DNA of 5,120 bases, from assembly GCA_021787775.1 (NCBI GenBank), contig JAJYLK010000102.1, positions 1 through 5,120 on the forward strand. Reading direction: 5' to 3'. The notes beneath the pieces are model-generated. The model was given only the letters and a program-made list of their open reading frames with translations, did no database searches and was not told the origin of the DNA. Shown in pieces: positions 1 through 5,120 of the stretch. This stretch comes from Actinomycetes bacterium (lineage in GTDB: Bacteria > Actinomycetota > Thermoleophilia > BMS3ABIN01). Both the position numbers and the translations under genes were made by a program. Positions within the stretch are counted from its first letter, which is position 1. Each line of letters begins with the position of its first letter.

Positions 1-72
1 GGGGCGGCGCTGGCGTCCGCGGCGCTGGTGACGGCGCTGGCCCTGCTAACGCTGATGGCGGTGAGCCTGTGA
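1..72 (+). CDS. C-terminal end of a membrane protein, probably cobalt transporter CbiQ (5' truncated by window)
   Basis: Read in frame from base 1, this gives 23 residues and a TGA stop at 70-72. The peptide is almost wholly Ala, Leu, Val, Gly, Thr and Met, so it looks like a last transmembrane helix with almost no cytoplasmic tail. The stop overlaps the GTG start of the downstream cobalt ATPase gene by four bases (GTGA), so the two are surely co-translated. In cobalt importers of the CbiMNQO type the transmembrane coupling subunit CbiQ usually sits just before cbiO and ends in a hydrophobic helix, so CbiQ is the likely identity. This rests on position and hydrophobicity only; CbiN or CbiM cannot be excluded because no diagnostic motif lies in the 23 visible residues. 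Confidence 0.6.
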   Translation, partial: GAALASAALVTALALLTLMAVSL

Positions 73-908
73 TCCGGATAGATGATCTTCATTACGCATA
101 TCCCGGCGGCACAGTGGCGCTGGACGGCGTTTCGCTGCGGGTGCCGCAGGGATCGTTCCTGGCTTTGATGGGGGCAAACGGCTCCGGAAAATCCACGCTG
201 CTGAAGCATATCAACGGCCTGCTCATTTCCCCGGGCGGCGGCGTGACCGTTGGCGGTGTCGCTGTCGGCCGTCAAACCTTTGATGAGGTTAACGGCAAGG
301 TCGGTTTCGTCTTCCAGGATCCCAATGACCAGATCTTCGCGCCCACTGTTTTCGACGACATCTGCTATGGGCCCCGCAACCTCGGCCTCGACGAACGCGA
401 GATCGAAGCGCGTGCCCGGGAGGCGGCGGAGCAGGTCGGGATCACCGACTTGCTGGAGCGGCCCATCCATCATCTCAGCTACGGCCAGAAGAAGCGCCTC
501 TCCATCGCCGGCGTGCTGGCGATGGAGCCGCGCGTGCTGGTGCTGGACGAGCCGACCGCCAGTCTTGACCCTATGGGCGAGGCGCGGCTGATGCGCATCC
601 TGCTCCAGCTCAACAAGGGAGGGATGACGGTGGTGATGGCCACGCACGACGTCGATCTGGTGCCGCTCTATGCCGAGCAGGTCTGCCTGCTGCGGAAGGG
701 CAAGGTTGCGGTGCAGGGGCTGCTGCGGGAAGTTTTCGGCGACCAGGAACTGATCGAGCGCTGCCATCTGCGCCTGCCGCGGGTCGCCTCCCTTTTTGAT
801 ATCTTCCCTGATTTGACGGAGTTGCCGCTCACAGTGGGCATGGCTCGCCGGAAGCTGGAGGAGTTGATGGCAGAAAGGCTGGCCCCGGCTGAGCCGGCGG
901 GCAGATGA
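69..908 (+). CDS. cbiO: CbiO, energy-coupling-factor cobalt transporter ATP-binding subunit
   Basis: This is a cytoplasmic ABC ATPase that hydrolyses ATP to drive Co2+ import through the membrane subunits CbiM, CbiN and CbiQ. The 279-residue product is of usual length and has every ATPase motif: an aromatic A-loop residue (Tyr11), Walker A GANGSGKST (35-43), a Q-loop in VFQDPNDQIF (81-90), the signature LSYGQKKR (136-143), Walker B with catalytic Glu in VLVLDEPTASLDP (156-168, Glu161), and the switch His193 in ATHD. The FQDPNDQ Q-loop and the LSYGQKKR signature are typical of ECF-type ATPases such as CbiO. The GTG start at 69 places the A-loop at the right distance from the N-terminus and overlaps the upstream stop by four bases; a GGTGAG stretch lies just upstream at 60-65. 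The corrin genes downstream argue for cobalt rather than nickel as substrate; substrate cannot be read from the ATPase itself. Confidence 0.95.
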   Translation: MIRIDDLHYAYPGGTVALDGVSLRVPQGSFLALMGANGSGKSTLLKHINGLLISPGGGVTVGGVAVGRQTFDEVNGKVGFVFQDPNDQIFAPTVFDDICYGPRNLGLDEREIEARAREAAEQVGITDLLERPIHHLSYGQKKRLSIAGVLAMEPRVLVLDEPTASLDPMGEARLMRILLQLNKGGMTVVMATHDVDLVPLYAEQVCLLRKGKVAVQGLLREVFGDQELIERCHLRLPRVASLFDIFPDLTELPLTVGMARRKLEELMAERLAPAEPAGR

Positions 909-1993
909 ATGCCCGGGCGAAAGCCCTGCGGCGGGGGTTCACTACCGGCGCCTGCGTGCAGGCGGCGACACGGGCCGCGGCGCTGACGGTGGCCACCGGC
1001 TATGTTCCCTGCGAGGCTGCCAAAAAGGGAGGCCCGCTGGGAGACCGGGAAAAGACCGGCTCGGTTTTGATTACGCTGCCAAGTGGCGAAGAGGCGATTT
1101 TCAAGGTGGCCATGCATGCCGAGGGTGTCTGTTCGACGGTGAAGGATGCCGGCGACGACCCTGATGTCACCGACGGCGTGCAGATCTTCGTCTGCGTCAC
1201 GGCGCGGCTCGACGGCCGCTTCTATGTAGACGGGGCCGAAGGTGTCGGCCGGGTGACGCTGGCCGGCCTGCCGGTAAAGCCGGGACGGGCGGCAATCAAC
1301 CCGGTGCCGCTGGAACACATCCGCGAGGAGGCGCACCGGGTTTTGCCGCACGGCGCCGAGGTGACCGTCTCCATTCCGGATGGCGAAAAGCTGGCGTCGC
1401 GGACTTTTAATCCGAGGCTTGGTATCGCCGGCGGTCTCAGCATCCTGGGCACCACCGGCCGCGTCGAGCCCTGGTCGGCGGTGGCGTACCAGGAATCCCT
1501 GCTGCCGCAGCTGGACGTAGCCCGGGCGGCCGGCCGCCGCGAACTGGTGCTGGTCCCCGGGGCCAAAGGCGAGAAAGCCGCGCTGGCGGCCGGGTTTGAG
1601 CCCGGCGCCGTGATCCAGACGGGGAATTTTGTTGGCATGATGCTGGCCGCGGCGCGCGAACGCGGATTCCGGCGGCTGACGCTGCTGGGGCATGTCTCCA
1701 AGCTGGCCAAACTGGCGCGCGGCGATTTCGACACGCATTCGCGCTCGTCGGCGATGCCGCTGGATGTGCTGGCGGCGGCGGCCGCTGCCCGTGGCTGGAG
1801 CCGGCAGCGGACGGCCGCCTTGAAGCGCCTGGCGACGACGGAGGCCGCGATCGCGAAGCTGCAGGCTGCCGGAGCCGGCGAGGTGCTTGACGATACCGCC
1901 AGCCTGGTGGCGGAAAGGATTGAAGCCGAATTTGGCCTTAAAGCGGAGATATTGTTAACCGACTCCCGCGGAACGCTCGTTGGACGCAGCTGA
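905..1993 (+). CDS. cbiD: CbiD, cobalt-precorrin-5B (C1)-methyltransferase
   Basis: CbiD transfers a methyl group from S-adenosylmethionine to C1 of the contracted ring in the anaerobic cobalamin pathway, after CbiG has opened the lactone. The 362-residue length is normal. Family hallmarks are clear: RRGFTTGACVQAA near the N-terminus (9-21), KDAGDDPDVT (80-89), NPRLGIAGG running into GGLSILGTTG (169-185), TGNFVGMML (239-247), and the GHVSKLAKLARGDFDTHS stretch (262-279). This fold is unrelated to the tetrapyrrole methylases CbiL, CbiF and CbiE found beside it. The ATG at 905 overlaps the cbiO stop as ATGA, which implies translational coupling, and no strong Shine-Dalgarno is needed or seen. 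The 3' end overlaps the start of cbiET by 14 bases. CbiD has no counterpart in the aerobic route, where CobF does this methylation, so it marks the pathway as oxygen-independent. Confidence 0.97.
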   Translation: MNARAKALRRGFTTGACVQAATRAAALTVATGYVPCEAAKKGGPLGDREKTGSVLITLPSGEEAIFKVAMHAEGVCSTVKDAGDDPDVTDGVQIFVCVTARLDGRFYVDGAEGVGRVTLAGLPVKPGRAAINPVPLEHIREEAHRVLPHGAEVTVSIPDGEKLASRTFNPRLGIAGGLSILGTTGRVEPWSAVAYQESLLPQLDVARAAGRRELVLVPGAKGEKAALAAGFEPGAVIQTGNFVGMMLAAARERGFRRLTLLGHVSKLAKLARGDFDTHSRSSAMPLDVLAAAAAARGWSRQRTAALKRLATTEAAIAKLQAAGAGEVLDDTASLVAERIEAEFGLKAEILLTDSRGTLVGRS

Positions 1994-3356
1994 AAATCAC
2001 ATCCTTTATGTCGTCGGCGCCGGAGCGGGCAGCGCCGGCCTGCTGACGCCCGAGGCGGAAAAAGTGATTGCCGGCGCCCGCGTGGTTGCCGGCGCGCGCC
2101 GGCTGCTGGCGCTGGCGCCGCCGGATGCGGAGACGCATGCCATCGGCGCCGACCTCGATTCCACGCGCCGGTTCATCGAGGCGCGGCTGGCGCAGTCCGA
2201 CGTCTGCGCGCTGGTCAGCGGCGATCCGGGCTGTTACAGCATTCTGCCTTTTCTCAGCCGGTATTTTCGCGACCGCATCCGGGTGCTGCCGGGCATATCG
2301 TCGGTGCAGCTGCTGGCGGCGCGGCTGAAACTGCCGTGGCACGGCTGGCGCCTGATCAGCCTGCACGGGCGGAGTGCTTCGCGGCTTGAAGCGGCTGCCG
2401 GCCCCGGCGCGCCGGCAGAGCCGCTGCTGTTTTTTTGCGATGAAGAGAACTCGCCGCAGGCGTTAGCGCGGTCGCTTACAGTTAGTGGCCTGGACCGCCG
2501 CGCGGCGGTGGGCTCTGATCTCGGTTCGGTGGACGAGCGCATCTGGCAGGGAACACTGGGAGCGGCGGCGGCGGAGAAGTTCCCCGGAAACTCGCTGTTG
2601 CTGGTGCTGCCTGCCGGGGAGGAGGACTCCCCTGAAAGAGAAGCCCCTGGGAGCGAAATCCCGGGAGGGGAAATCTCGGAAAGGGAAGTCTCCGAAGTGA
2701 AAATCCCGGGAGGGGGAATCTCCGAAGGACAGGCGCGAGAGGGAGAAGCCCCGGCAGGGGATGTCCCGGACCGGCCGAAGGCCGCGGCGCCTGGCATACC
2801 GGATGATCTGTGGCTGCGGCGGGAAGGTGTACCGCTTTCCAAAAGCGAGTTCCGCGCCGTGCTGATGGCCCGGGTGCAGCCGGCGCTCAGGCGCGTGATC
2901 TGGGATGTCGGCTCTGGCACCGGCTCCTACGCCGTGGAGTGTTCTTTGCTGTCGCCGGCGGCGGTAGTCTATGCAATCGACCGGAACCCCGAGGCTTGCC
3001 GCCTGATCGCGGCGAATGCGTCACGGTTCGGAGCAGATGTAAAAATCGTTTGCGCGGCGGCGCCGGAGTGCCTGGCGCGGCTGTCGCGGCCGGACCTGGT
3101 GATCATCGGCGGCAACGACGGGCGGCTGGCGGAGATCTTTGCTAAAGTCGTGGAAGCGGTGCTGCCGGGAGGCCGCGTCGCCGTCACCGCGGTGCTTGAC
3201 CGGACACGGCAGGAGGCGCACGGGCTGTTTGCCGGTTCAGGACTGGAGGCGCGGCAGGCGGTCCGGGTGGAGATCGCCCGCGGCCAGGAGCATGAGTGGA
3301 TCCCGAACAATCCCGTCATCCTGTTTACGGGAGACAGGCCGGGGAACAGCGCCTGA
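1980..3356 (+). CDS. cbiET: CbiET fusion: cobalt-precorrin-7 (C5)-methyltransferase and cobalt-precorrin-6B (C15)-methyltransferase, decarboxylating
   Basis: One 458-residue polypeptide joins two enzymes that are separate in Salmonella but fused, like CobL, in many other bacteria. Residues 8 to about 212 are a CbiE tetrapyrrole methylase: YVVGAGAGS near the start (10-18), SGDPG (80-84), PGISS (104-108) and the CbiE-typical ISLHGR (126-131). Residues 272 to about 450 are CbiT, with a class I Rossmann methyltransferase fold: GIPDD (272-276), SAM-binding loop DVGSGTGS (309-316), ribose-binding Asp334 in AIDRN, and DLVIIGGN (372-379). CbiT methylates C15 and removes the C12 acetate carboxylate; CbiE methylates C5. 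The TTG at 1980 is the only usable start: an in-frame TAA lies upstream at 1956-1958, and the next in-frame start would delete the glycine-rich motif. It overlaps cbiD by 14 bases and has no clear Shine-Dalgarno, so it probably depends on coupling. The two domains are joined by an unusual repetitive linker at residues 215-264. Confidence 0.95.
   Translation: MDAAENHILYVVGAGAGSAGLLTPEAEKVIAGARVVAGARRLLALAPPDAETHAIGADLDSTRRFIEARLAQSDVCALVSGDPGCYSILPFLSRYFRDRIRVLPGISSVQLLAARLKLPWHGWRLISLHGRSASRLEAAAGPGAPAEPLLFFCDEENSPQALARSLTVSGLDRRAAVGSDLGSVDERIWQGTLGAAAAEKFPGNSLLLVLPAGEEDSPEREAPGSEIPGGEISEREVSEVKIPGGGISEGQAREGEAPAGDVPDRPKAAAPGIPDDLWLRREGVPLSKSEFRAVLMARVQPALRRVIWDVGSGTGSYAVECSLLSPAAVVYAIDRNPEACRLIAANASRFGADVKIVCAAAPECLARLSRPDLVIIGGNDGRLAEIFAKVVEAVLPGGRVAVTAVLDRTRQEAHGLFAGSGLEARQAVRVEIARGQEHEWIPNNPVILFTGDRPGNSA
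2622..2771 (+). repeat. Ten imperfect 15-bp tandem repeats encoding the CbiE-CbiT linker
   Basis: Codons 215-264 of cbiET divide without gaps into ten 15-base units, each giving a pentapeptide: EDSPE, REAPG, SEIPG, GEISE, REVSE, VKIPG, GGISE, GQARE, GEAPA, GDVPD. The consensus is roughly x-E-[IVA]-[PS]-[GE], with DNA consensus near GGGGAAATCYCCGGA. The best-matched pair, at 2656-2684 and 2701-2729, is offset by 45 bases (three units) and shares the core AAATCCCGGGAGGGG. The peptide is rich in Glu, Gly, Pro and Ser, so it should be disordered and flexible. The array starts right after the CbiE domain and ends shortly before the GIPDD that opens CbiT. I infer that it grew by slippage or unequal exchange in 15-base steps, which keeps the frame. 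Confidence 0.85.
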
Positions 3357-3450
3357 TCGTGCGGTCGCGGGCATCCCGCAGTTACCGGCACTGGCATCGA
3401 GCGGTCGCCGGCACCCCGCAGTTACCGGCACTGGCGCGGTAACCTGCACC
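3356..3450 (+). repeat. 40-bp tandem duplication plus degraded third copy in the cbiET-cbiL gap
   Basis: Copy 1 (3356-3395) and copy 2 (3396-3435) are directly adjacent and match at 37 of 40 positions, differing at unit positions 5, 14 and 19. Right after copy 2, bases 3436-3450 match 12 of 15 bases of the unit from its sixth base onward, which looks like a decayed, shortened third copy. The first copy begins at the last base of the cbiET stop codon. Copy 1 contains a perfect short hairpin, GCGGG-CAT-CCCGC (3367-3379); in copy 2 the matching stem carries one mismatch because of the change at 3409. I see no open reading frame with coding signs across it. Its role is unknown: it may be a remnant of a dispersed intergenic repeat family or a local duplication. 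Confidence 0.85.
3421..3443 (+). other. Stem-loop in the cbiET-cbiL intergenic region
   Basis: GTTACCG (3421-3427) is the exact reverse complement of CGGTAAC (3437-3443), which gives a 7-bp stem with a 9-base loop. It spans the junction between the second 40-bp repeat and its decayed third copy, so copy 1 lacks this partner. No T-run follows directly: the nearest is five T at 3470-3474, 26 bases on. It is therefore not a standard intrinsic terminator. It could protect or stop decay of the upstream mRNA, weakly attenuate transcription, or have no function. Confidence 0.4.
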
Positions 3451-3460
3451 AGCGCGAGAT

Positions 3461-3494
3461 GTAGCTATATTTTTGACAACAGTTATTAAATTAT
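3461..3494 (+). promoter_or_regulatory. AT-rich island before cbiL, possible weak internal promoter or translation enhancer
   Basis: In otherwise strongly GC-rich DNA, 27 of these 34 bases are A or T, and they run up to the cbiL start. A TATATT at 3466-3471 resembles a -10 box, but no good -35 lies 16-18 bases upstream. A perfect TTGACA at 3473-3478 resembles a -35 box, but with normal spacing its -10 would fall inside the cbiL start codon region, where none is seen. The parts therefore do not form a convincing promoter. Since cbiL lacks a Shine-Dalgarno, an unstructured A/U-rich leader that lets ribosomes bind is an equally good explanation. Confidence 0.3.
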
Positions 3495-4254
3495 GTCCAT
3501 GAAGCAGACATTCGAGCAGGAAGCGCATACGGATCCGGACACGGACACGCTTTACGGCGTCGGCGTCGGGCCCGGCGATCCGGGCATGGTGACCGTGAGG
3601 GCGGTTGAGATCATCCAGAGTGTGGTCACGGTCGCCTATCCGGTGCACCGGCAGGGCGCCGGCAGCCGCGCGCTGGAGGCGGTCCGGCGCTACCTGCGTG
3701 ACGGCACCGCGCTGCTGCCGCTGCTGATGCCGATGACGCGGGACCGCGAGCGGCTGCGGCGGGCGCATGCAGCAGCCGCGGCAGAGCTGGCTGCGGCCGG
3801 CGGCAACGGAAGCGTCGCCTACCTGTCCCTGGGAGATCCGCTGTTTTACAGTACTTTCGCCTATCTGGCGGGCGGCTATCCCGGCAGCGTCGAGATGATC
3901 AGCGGCGTCAGCGCCGTGAGCGCTACTGCGGCTGCCGCCGGCCTGCCGCTGGCCACCGGCGATACGCCCACGGTGGTCGTCAGTGGCGCCGACACCGTGG
4001 GGCTGCGCGCTGCGCTGGGAATGGCCGGCGCCTCCATCATCATCATCAAGCCGCGGGCGCTCAAGGCCGCGGGGCTCGACCTGCTGGACGCCGCCGGCGT
4101 CTGGGGGCGGACCTGCGCTGCGGTCGAGCTGGGAGGCGAAGACGAGCGCGTCATCAACCCGCTCGGCCGCCGGGAAGCGGAACAGCTGCCGTATTTCGCG
4201 GTTATCTGGATCCAGCCGCCCGCGGAAACCAGGGAGACGGCCGGGGGTGCCTAG
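3493..4254 (+). CDS. cbiL: CbiL, cobalt-factor II (precorrin-2) C20-methyltransferase
   Basis: CbiL adds a SAM-derived methyl group to C20 of cobalt-factor II, the first dedicated ring methylation of the anaerobic route; this carbon is later lost in ring contraction. The 253-residue product has the class III tetrapyrrole methylase pattern: YGVGVGPGDPG at the N-terminus (21-31), a CbiL-like VAYPV (47-51), SLGDPLFYSTFAYL (112-125), and ISGVSAVSA (136-144) followed by an Ala-rich helix and GLPL. GDPLFYSTF and the MPM motif near 79-81 separate CbiL from CbiF, CbiH and CobA. Start choice is uncertain: ATG 3493 and ATG 3499 are both possible and neither has a purine-rich ribosome site. The residues before Leu20 are an acidic, poorly conserved extension. 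It is the only gene here set apart from its upstream neighbour, by a 136-base gap, while only four bases separate it from cbiF. Confidence 0.94.
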   Translation: MSMKQTFEQEAHTDPDTDTLYGVGVGPGDPGMVTVRAVEIIQSVVTVAYPVHRQGAGSRALEAVRRYLRDGTALLPLLMPMTRDRERLRRAHAAAAAELAAAGGNGSVAYLSLGDPLFYSTFAYLAGGYPGSVEMISGVSAVSATAAAAGLPLATGDTPTVVVSGADTVGLRAALGMAGASIIIIKPRALKAAGLDLLDAAGVWGRTCAAVELGGEDERVINPLGRREAEQLPYFAVIWIQPPAETRETAGGA

Positions 4255-4258
4255 GAAG

Positions 4259-5077
4259 ATGGAACAGCCCAAGAGCGGCGGCAGCGCGATGGCCGGAGGA
4301 AGTGTCTGCTTCGTGGGCGCCGGCCCGGGCGACCTGGAGCTGATCACCGTAAAGGGGATGAGGCTGGTGGAGCGGGCGGACGTGATCGTCTACGCCGGCT
4401 CGCTGATCAACGCCGACCTGCTCAAATTCAATCCGGGCGCCGAGCTGATCGACAGCGCGCCGCTATGTCTCGATGACATCATCAAGCTCATGGTCGACCG
4501 TGCCCGGGCGGGCAGGAAAGTCGTGCGGCTGCATAGCGGTGACCCGGCTTTCTACGGAGCGATCAAGGAGCAGATCACCCGCCTGCGCGCGGCCGGCATC
4601 GGCATCAGCGTCGTTCCGGGCGTGTCGTCGCTGAACGCCGCCGCCGCGGCGCTGGCCAGCGAACTGACGGTGCCGGGAGTGACGCAGACGGTGATCGTCA
4701 CCCGCGCGGCCGGACGCACTCCCGTGCCGGAGCGGGAGGATCTTGGCACGCTGGCCGCCCATGGCGCCACCATGGCGATTTTTTTGAGTACGGCACTTGC
4801 GGCGCAGGTCCAGGAGAAACTGGTGGCGCATTACCGGCCGGAAACGCCCGTGGCGGTAGTGCACCGGGCGAGCTGGCCGGATCAGCGCATCATTCGCACA
4901 ACTGTCTCCGGATTGGCCGGCAGCATTAAGAGCGCCGGCATCGACCGCACGGCGATCATCCTGGTCGGAGAGGCGCTGGCCCAGGAGGGAGACGAGTCGC
5001 TGCTGTATGCACGCGGTTTTTCCCATGGCTATCGCGCCGGGGAAGCGTCTGAAAATCCGGAGCAGGGCGAAGGATGA
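4259..5077 (+). CDS. cbiF: CbiF, cobalt-precorrin-4 C11-methyltransferase
   Basis: CbiF methylates C11 of cobalt-precorrin-4 using SAM, the step before CbiG acts. The product is 272 residues from ATG 4259, with FVGAGPGDLELITVKG (18-33), the CbiF/CobM hallmark YAGSLIN (45-51), HSGDPAFYGAIKEQ (92-105), PGVSSLNAAAAAL (120-132), ELTVPGVTQT (135-144) and TRAAGRTPVP (148-157). The GPGDL of motif 1 has Leu where Pro is more common. The reading frame stays open far upstream through cbiL, but that is an overlap shadow. ATG 4259 is preceded by AGGAAG only two bases away, closer than usual. ATG 4289 gives a 262-residue protein beginning MAGGSVCFVG, nearer the family N-terminus, but it has a poorer ribosome site. 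Either is possible. The gene follows the cbiL stop by four bases and its own stop overlaps the next ATG. Confidence 0.94.
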   Translation: MEQPKSGGSAMAGGSVCFVGAGPGDLELITVKGMRLVERADVIVYAGSLINADLLKFNPGAELIDSAPLCLDDIIKLMVDRARAGRKVVRLHSGDPAFYGAIKEQITRLRAAGIGISVVPGVSSLNAAAAALASELTVPGVTQTVIVTRAAGRTPVPEREDLGTLAAHGATMAIFLSTALAAQVQEKLVAHYRPETPVAVVHRASWPDQRIIRTTVSGLAGSIKSAGIDRTAIILVGEALAQEGDESLLYARGFSHGYRAGEASENPEQGEG

Positions 5078-5120
5078 GCCGCGCTGCCGGCAACACGCCC
5101 GGAGGTGAGCCGGGCAACGA
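5074..5120 (+). CDS. Start of next operon gene, possibly cbiG (3' truncated by window)
   Basis: An ATG at 5074 overlaps the cbiF TGA as ATGA and is preceded by the purine-rich AGGGCGAAGG (5064-5073), a plausible ribosome site. Fifteen codons stay open to the window end, giving MSRAAGNTPGGEPGN, a polar, Gly- and Pro-rich tail with no family motif. Overlapping starts of this type are used throughout this operon. In many anaerobic cobalamin clusters cbiG (cobalt-precorrin-5A hydrolase) follows cbiF, and the missing CbiG step must be supplied somewhere. That identity is inferred from gene order only; the visible residues do not support any particular family. Confidence 0.55.
   Translation, partial: MSRAAGNTPGGEPGN

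Noticed and set aside
885..897. CCGGC-TGA-GCCGG hairpin at the end of cbiO
   Set aside because: It is a five-bp stem inside coding sequence with no T-run, immediately followed by the overlapping cbiD start. A terminator is implausible, and such short GC palindromes are expected by chance here.
668..1738. Long minus-strand open frame (356 codons) opposite cbiO and cbiD
   Set aside because: It lies opposite two clear genes with complete family motifs. Its translation is Arg/Gln/His/Pro-rich and without recognisable domains, as expected of an antisense shadow in GC-rich coding DNA.
2234..2920. Minus-strand open frame (228 codons) across the cbiET linker, Ser/Pro-rich
   Set aside because: Its apparent Ser/Pro repeats are only the reverse complement of the Glu/Gly/Pro linker repeats of cbiET. 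It has no independent support.
3356..3450. CRISPR array
   Set aside because: The 40-bp units are directly tandem with no spacers, there are only two full copies, and no cas genes are visible.
3357..3492. Cobalamin riboswitch before cbiL
   Set aside because: I could not find a B12-box-like conserved element or the needed long multi-stem leader in these 136 bases. Such an element would more likely lie upstream of the importer genes, outside the window.
3983..4258. Extension of the cbiF frame upstream through cbiL
   Set aside because: It would add 92 Arg/Ser/Pro-rich residues in front of a complete tetrapyrrole methylase domain while overlapping the conserved C-terminal half of cbiL. It is an overlap shadow.
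3382..4347. Long minus-strand open frame (321 codons) opposite cbiL and the repeat gap
   Set aside because: It covers cbiL on the wrong strand, has biased shadow-like composition and no motif, and would need to read through the 40-bp repeats.

Overview
This window is a compact, single-strand (+) segment of an anaerobic (early cobalt insertion) cobalamin biosynthesis operon. It holds the tail of a cobalt importer followed by corrin-ring tailoring enzymes, in the order [cbiQ end]-cbiO-cbiD-cbiET-cbiL-cbiF-[start of next gene, probably cbiG]. The DNA is very GC-rich, with G or C at most third codon positions. GTG and TTG starts are used beside ATG, and most genes overlap by a few bases. Gene content (the oxygen-independent Cbi pathway, an ECF-type cobalt importer and a CbiE-CbiT fusion) fits an anaerobic bacterium. 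A high-GC Firmicute (Negativicutes or Clostridia) is my best guess, but the sequence does not prove the taxon.

Layout. Positions 1-72 are the hydrophobic C-terminus of a membrane protein, probably CbiQ. It overlaps by 4 bases the ATPase gene cbiO (69-908), which overlaps cbiD (905-1993) by 4 bases. The TTG-started cbiET fusion (1980-3356) begins inside the end of cbiD. The only real intergenic gap follows (3357-3492). It holds a 40-bp tandem duplication, a degraded third copy, a stem-loop and a short AT-rich island just before cbiL (3493-4254). Four bases later comes cbiF (about 4259-5077), whose stop overlaps the ATG of the next gene (5074, running off the end).

How the genes work together. 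CbiO powers uptake of Co2+ through the membrane partners encoded upstream. Cobalt-factor II made from sirohydrochlorin is methylated at C20 by CbiL. Later CbiF methylates C11, CbiD methylates C1, and the CbiE and CbiT halves of the fusion methylate C5 and C15 and remove the C12 acetate carboxylate. CbiH, CbiG, CbiJ and CbiC are not visible here and would be expected next to this segment.

No previously undescribed system is evident; all complete genes belong to known families. The less ordinary points are a 15-bp/5-residue repeat array that forms the linker between the CbiE and CbiT domains, the 40-bp tandem repeats in the gap, and the lack of a Shine-Dalgarno sequence at cbiL.
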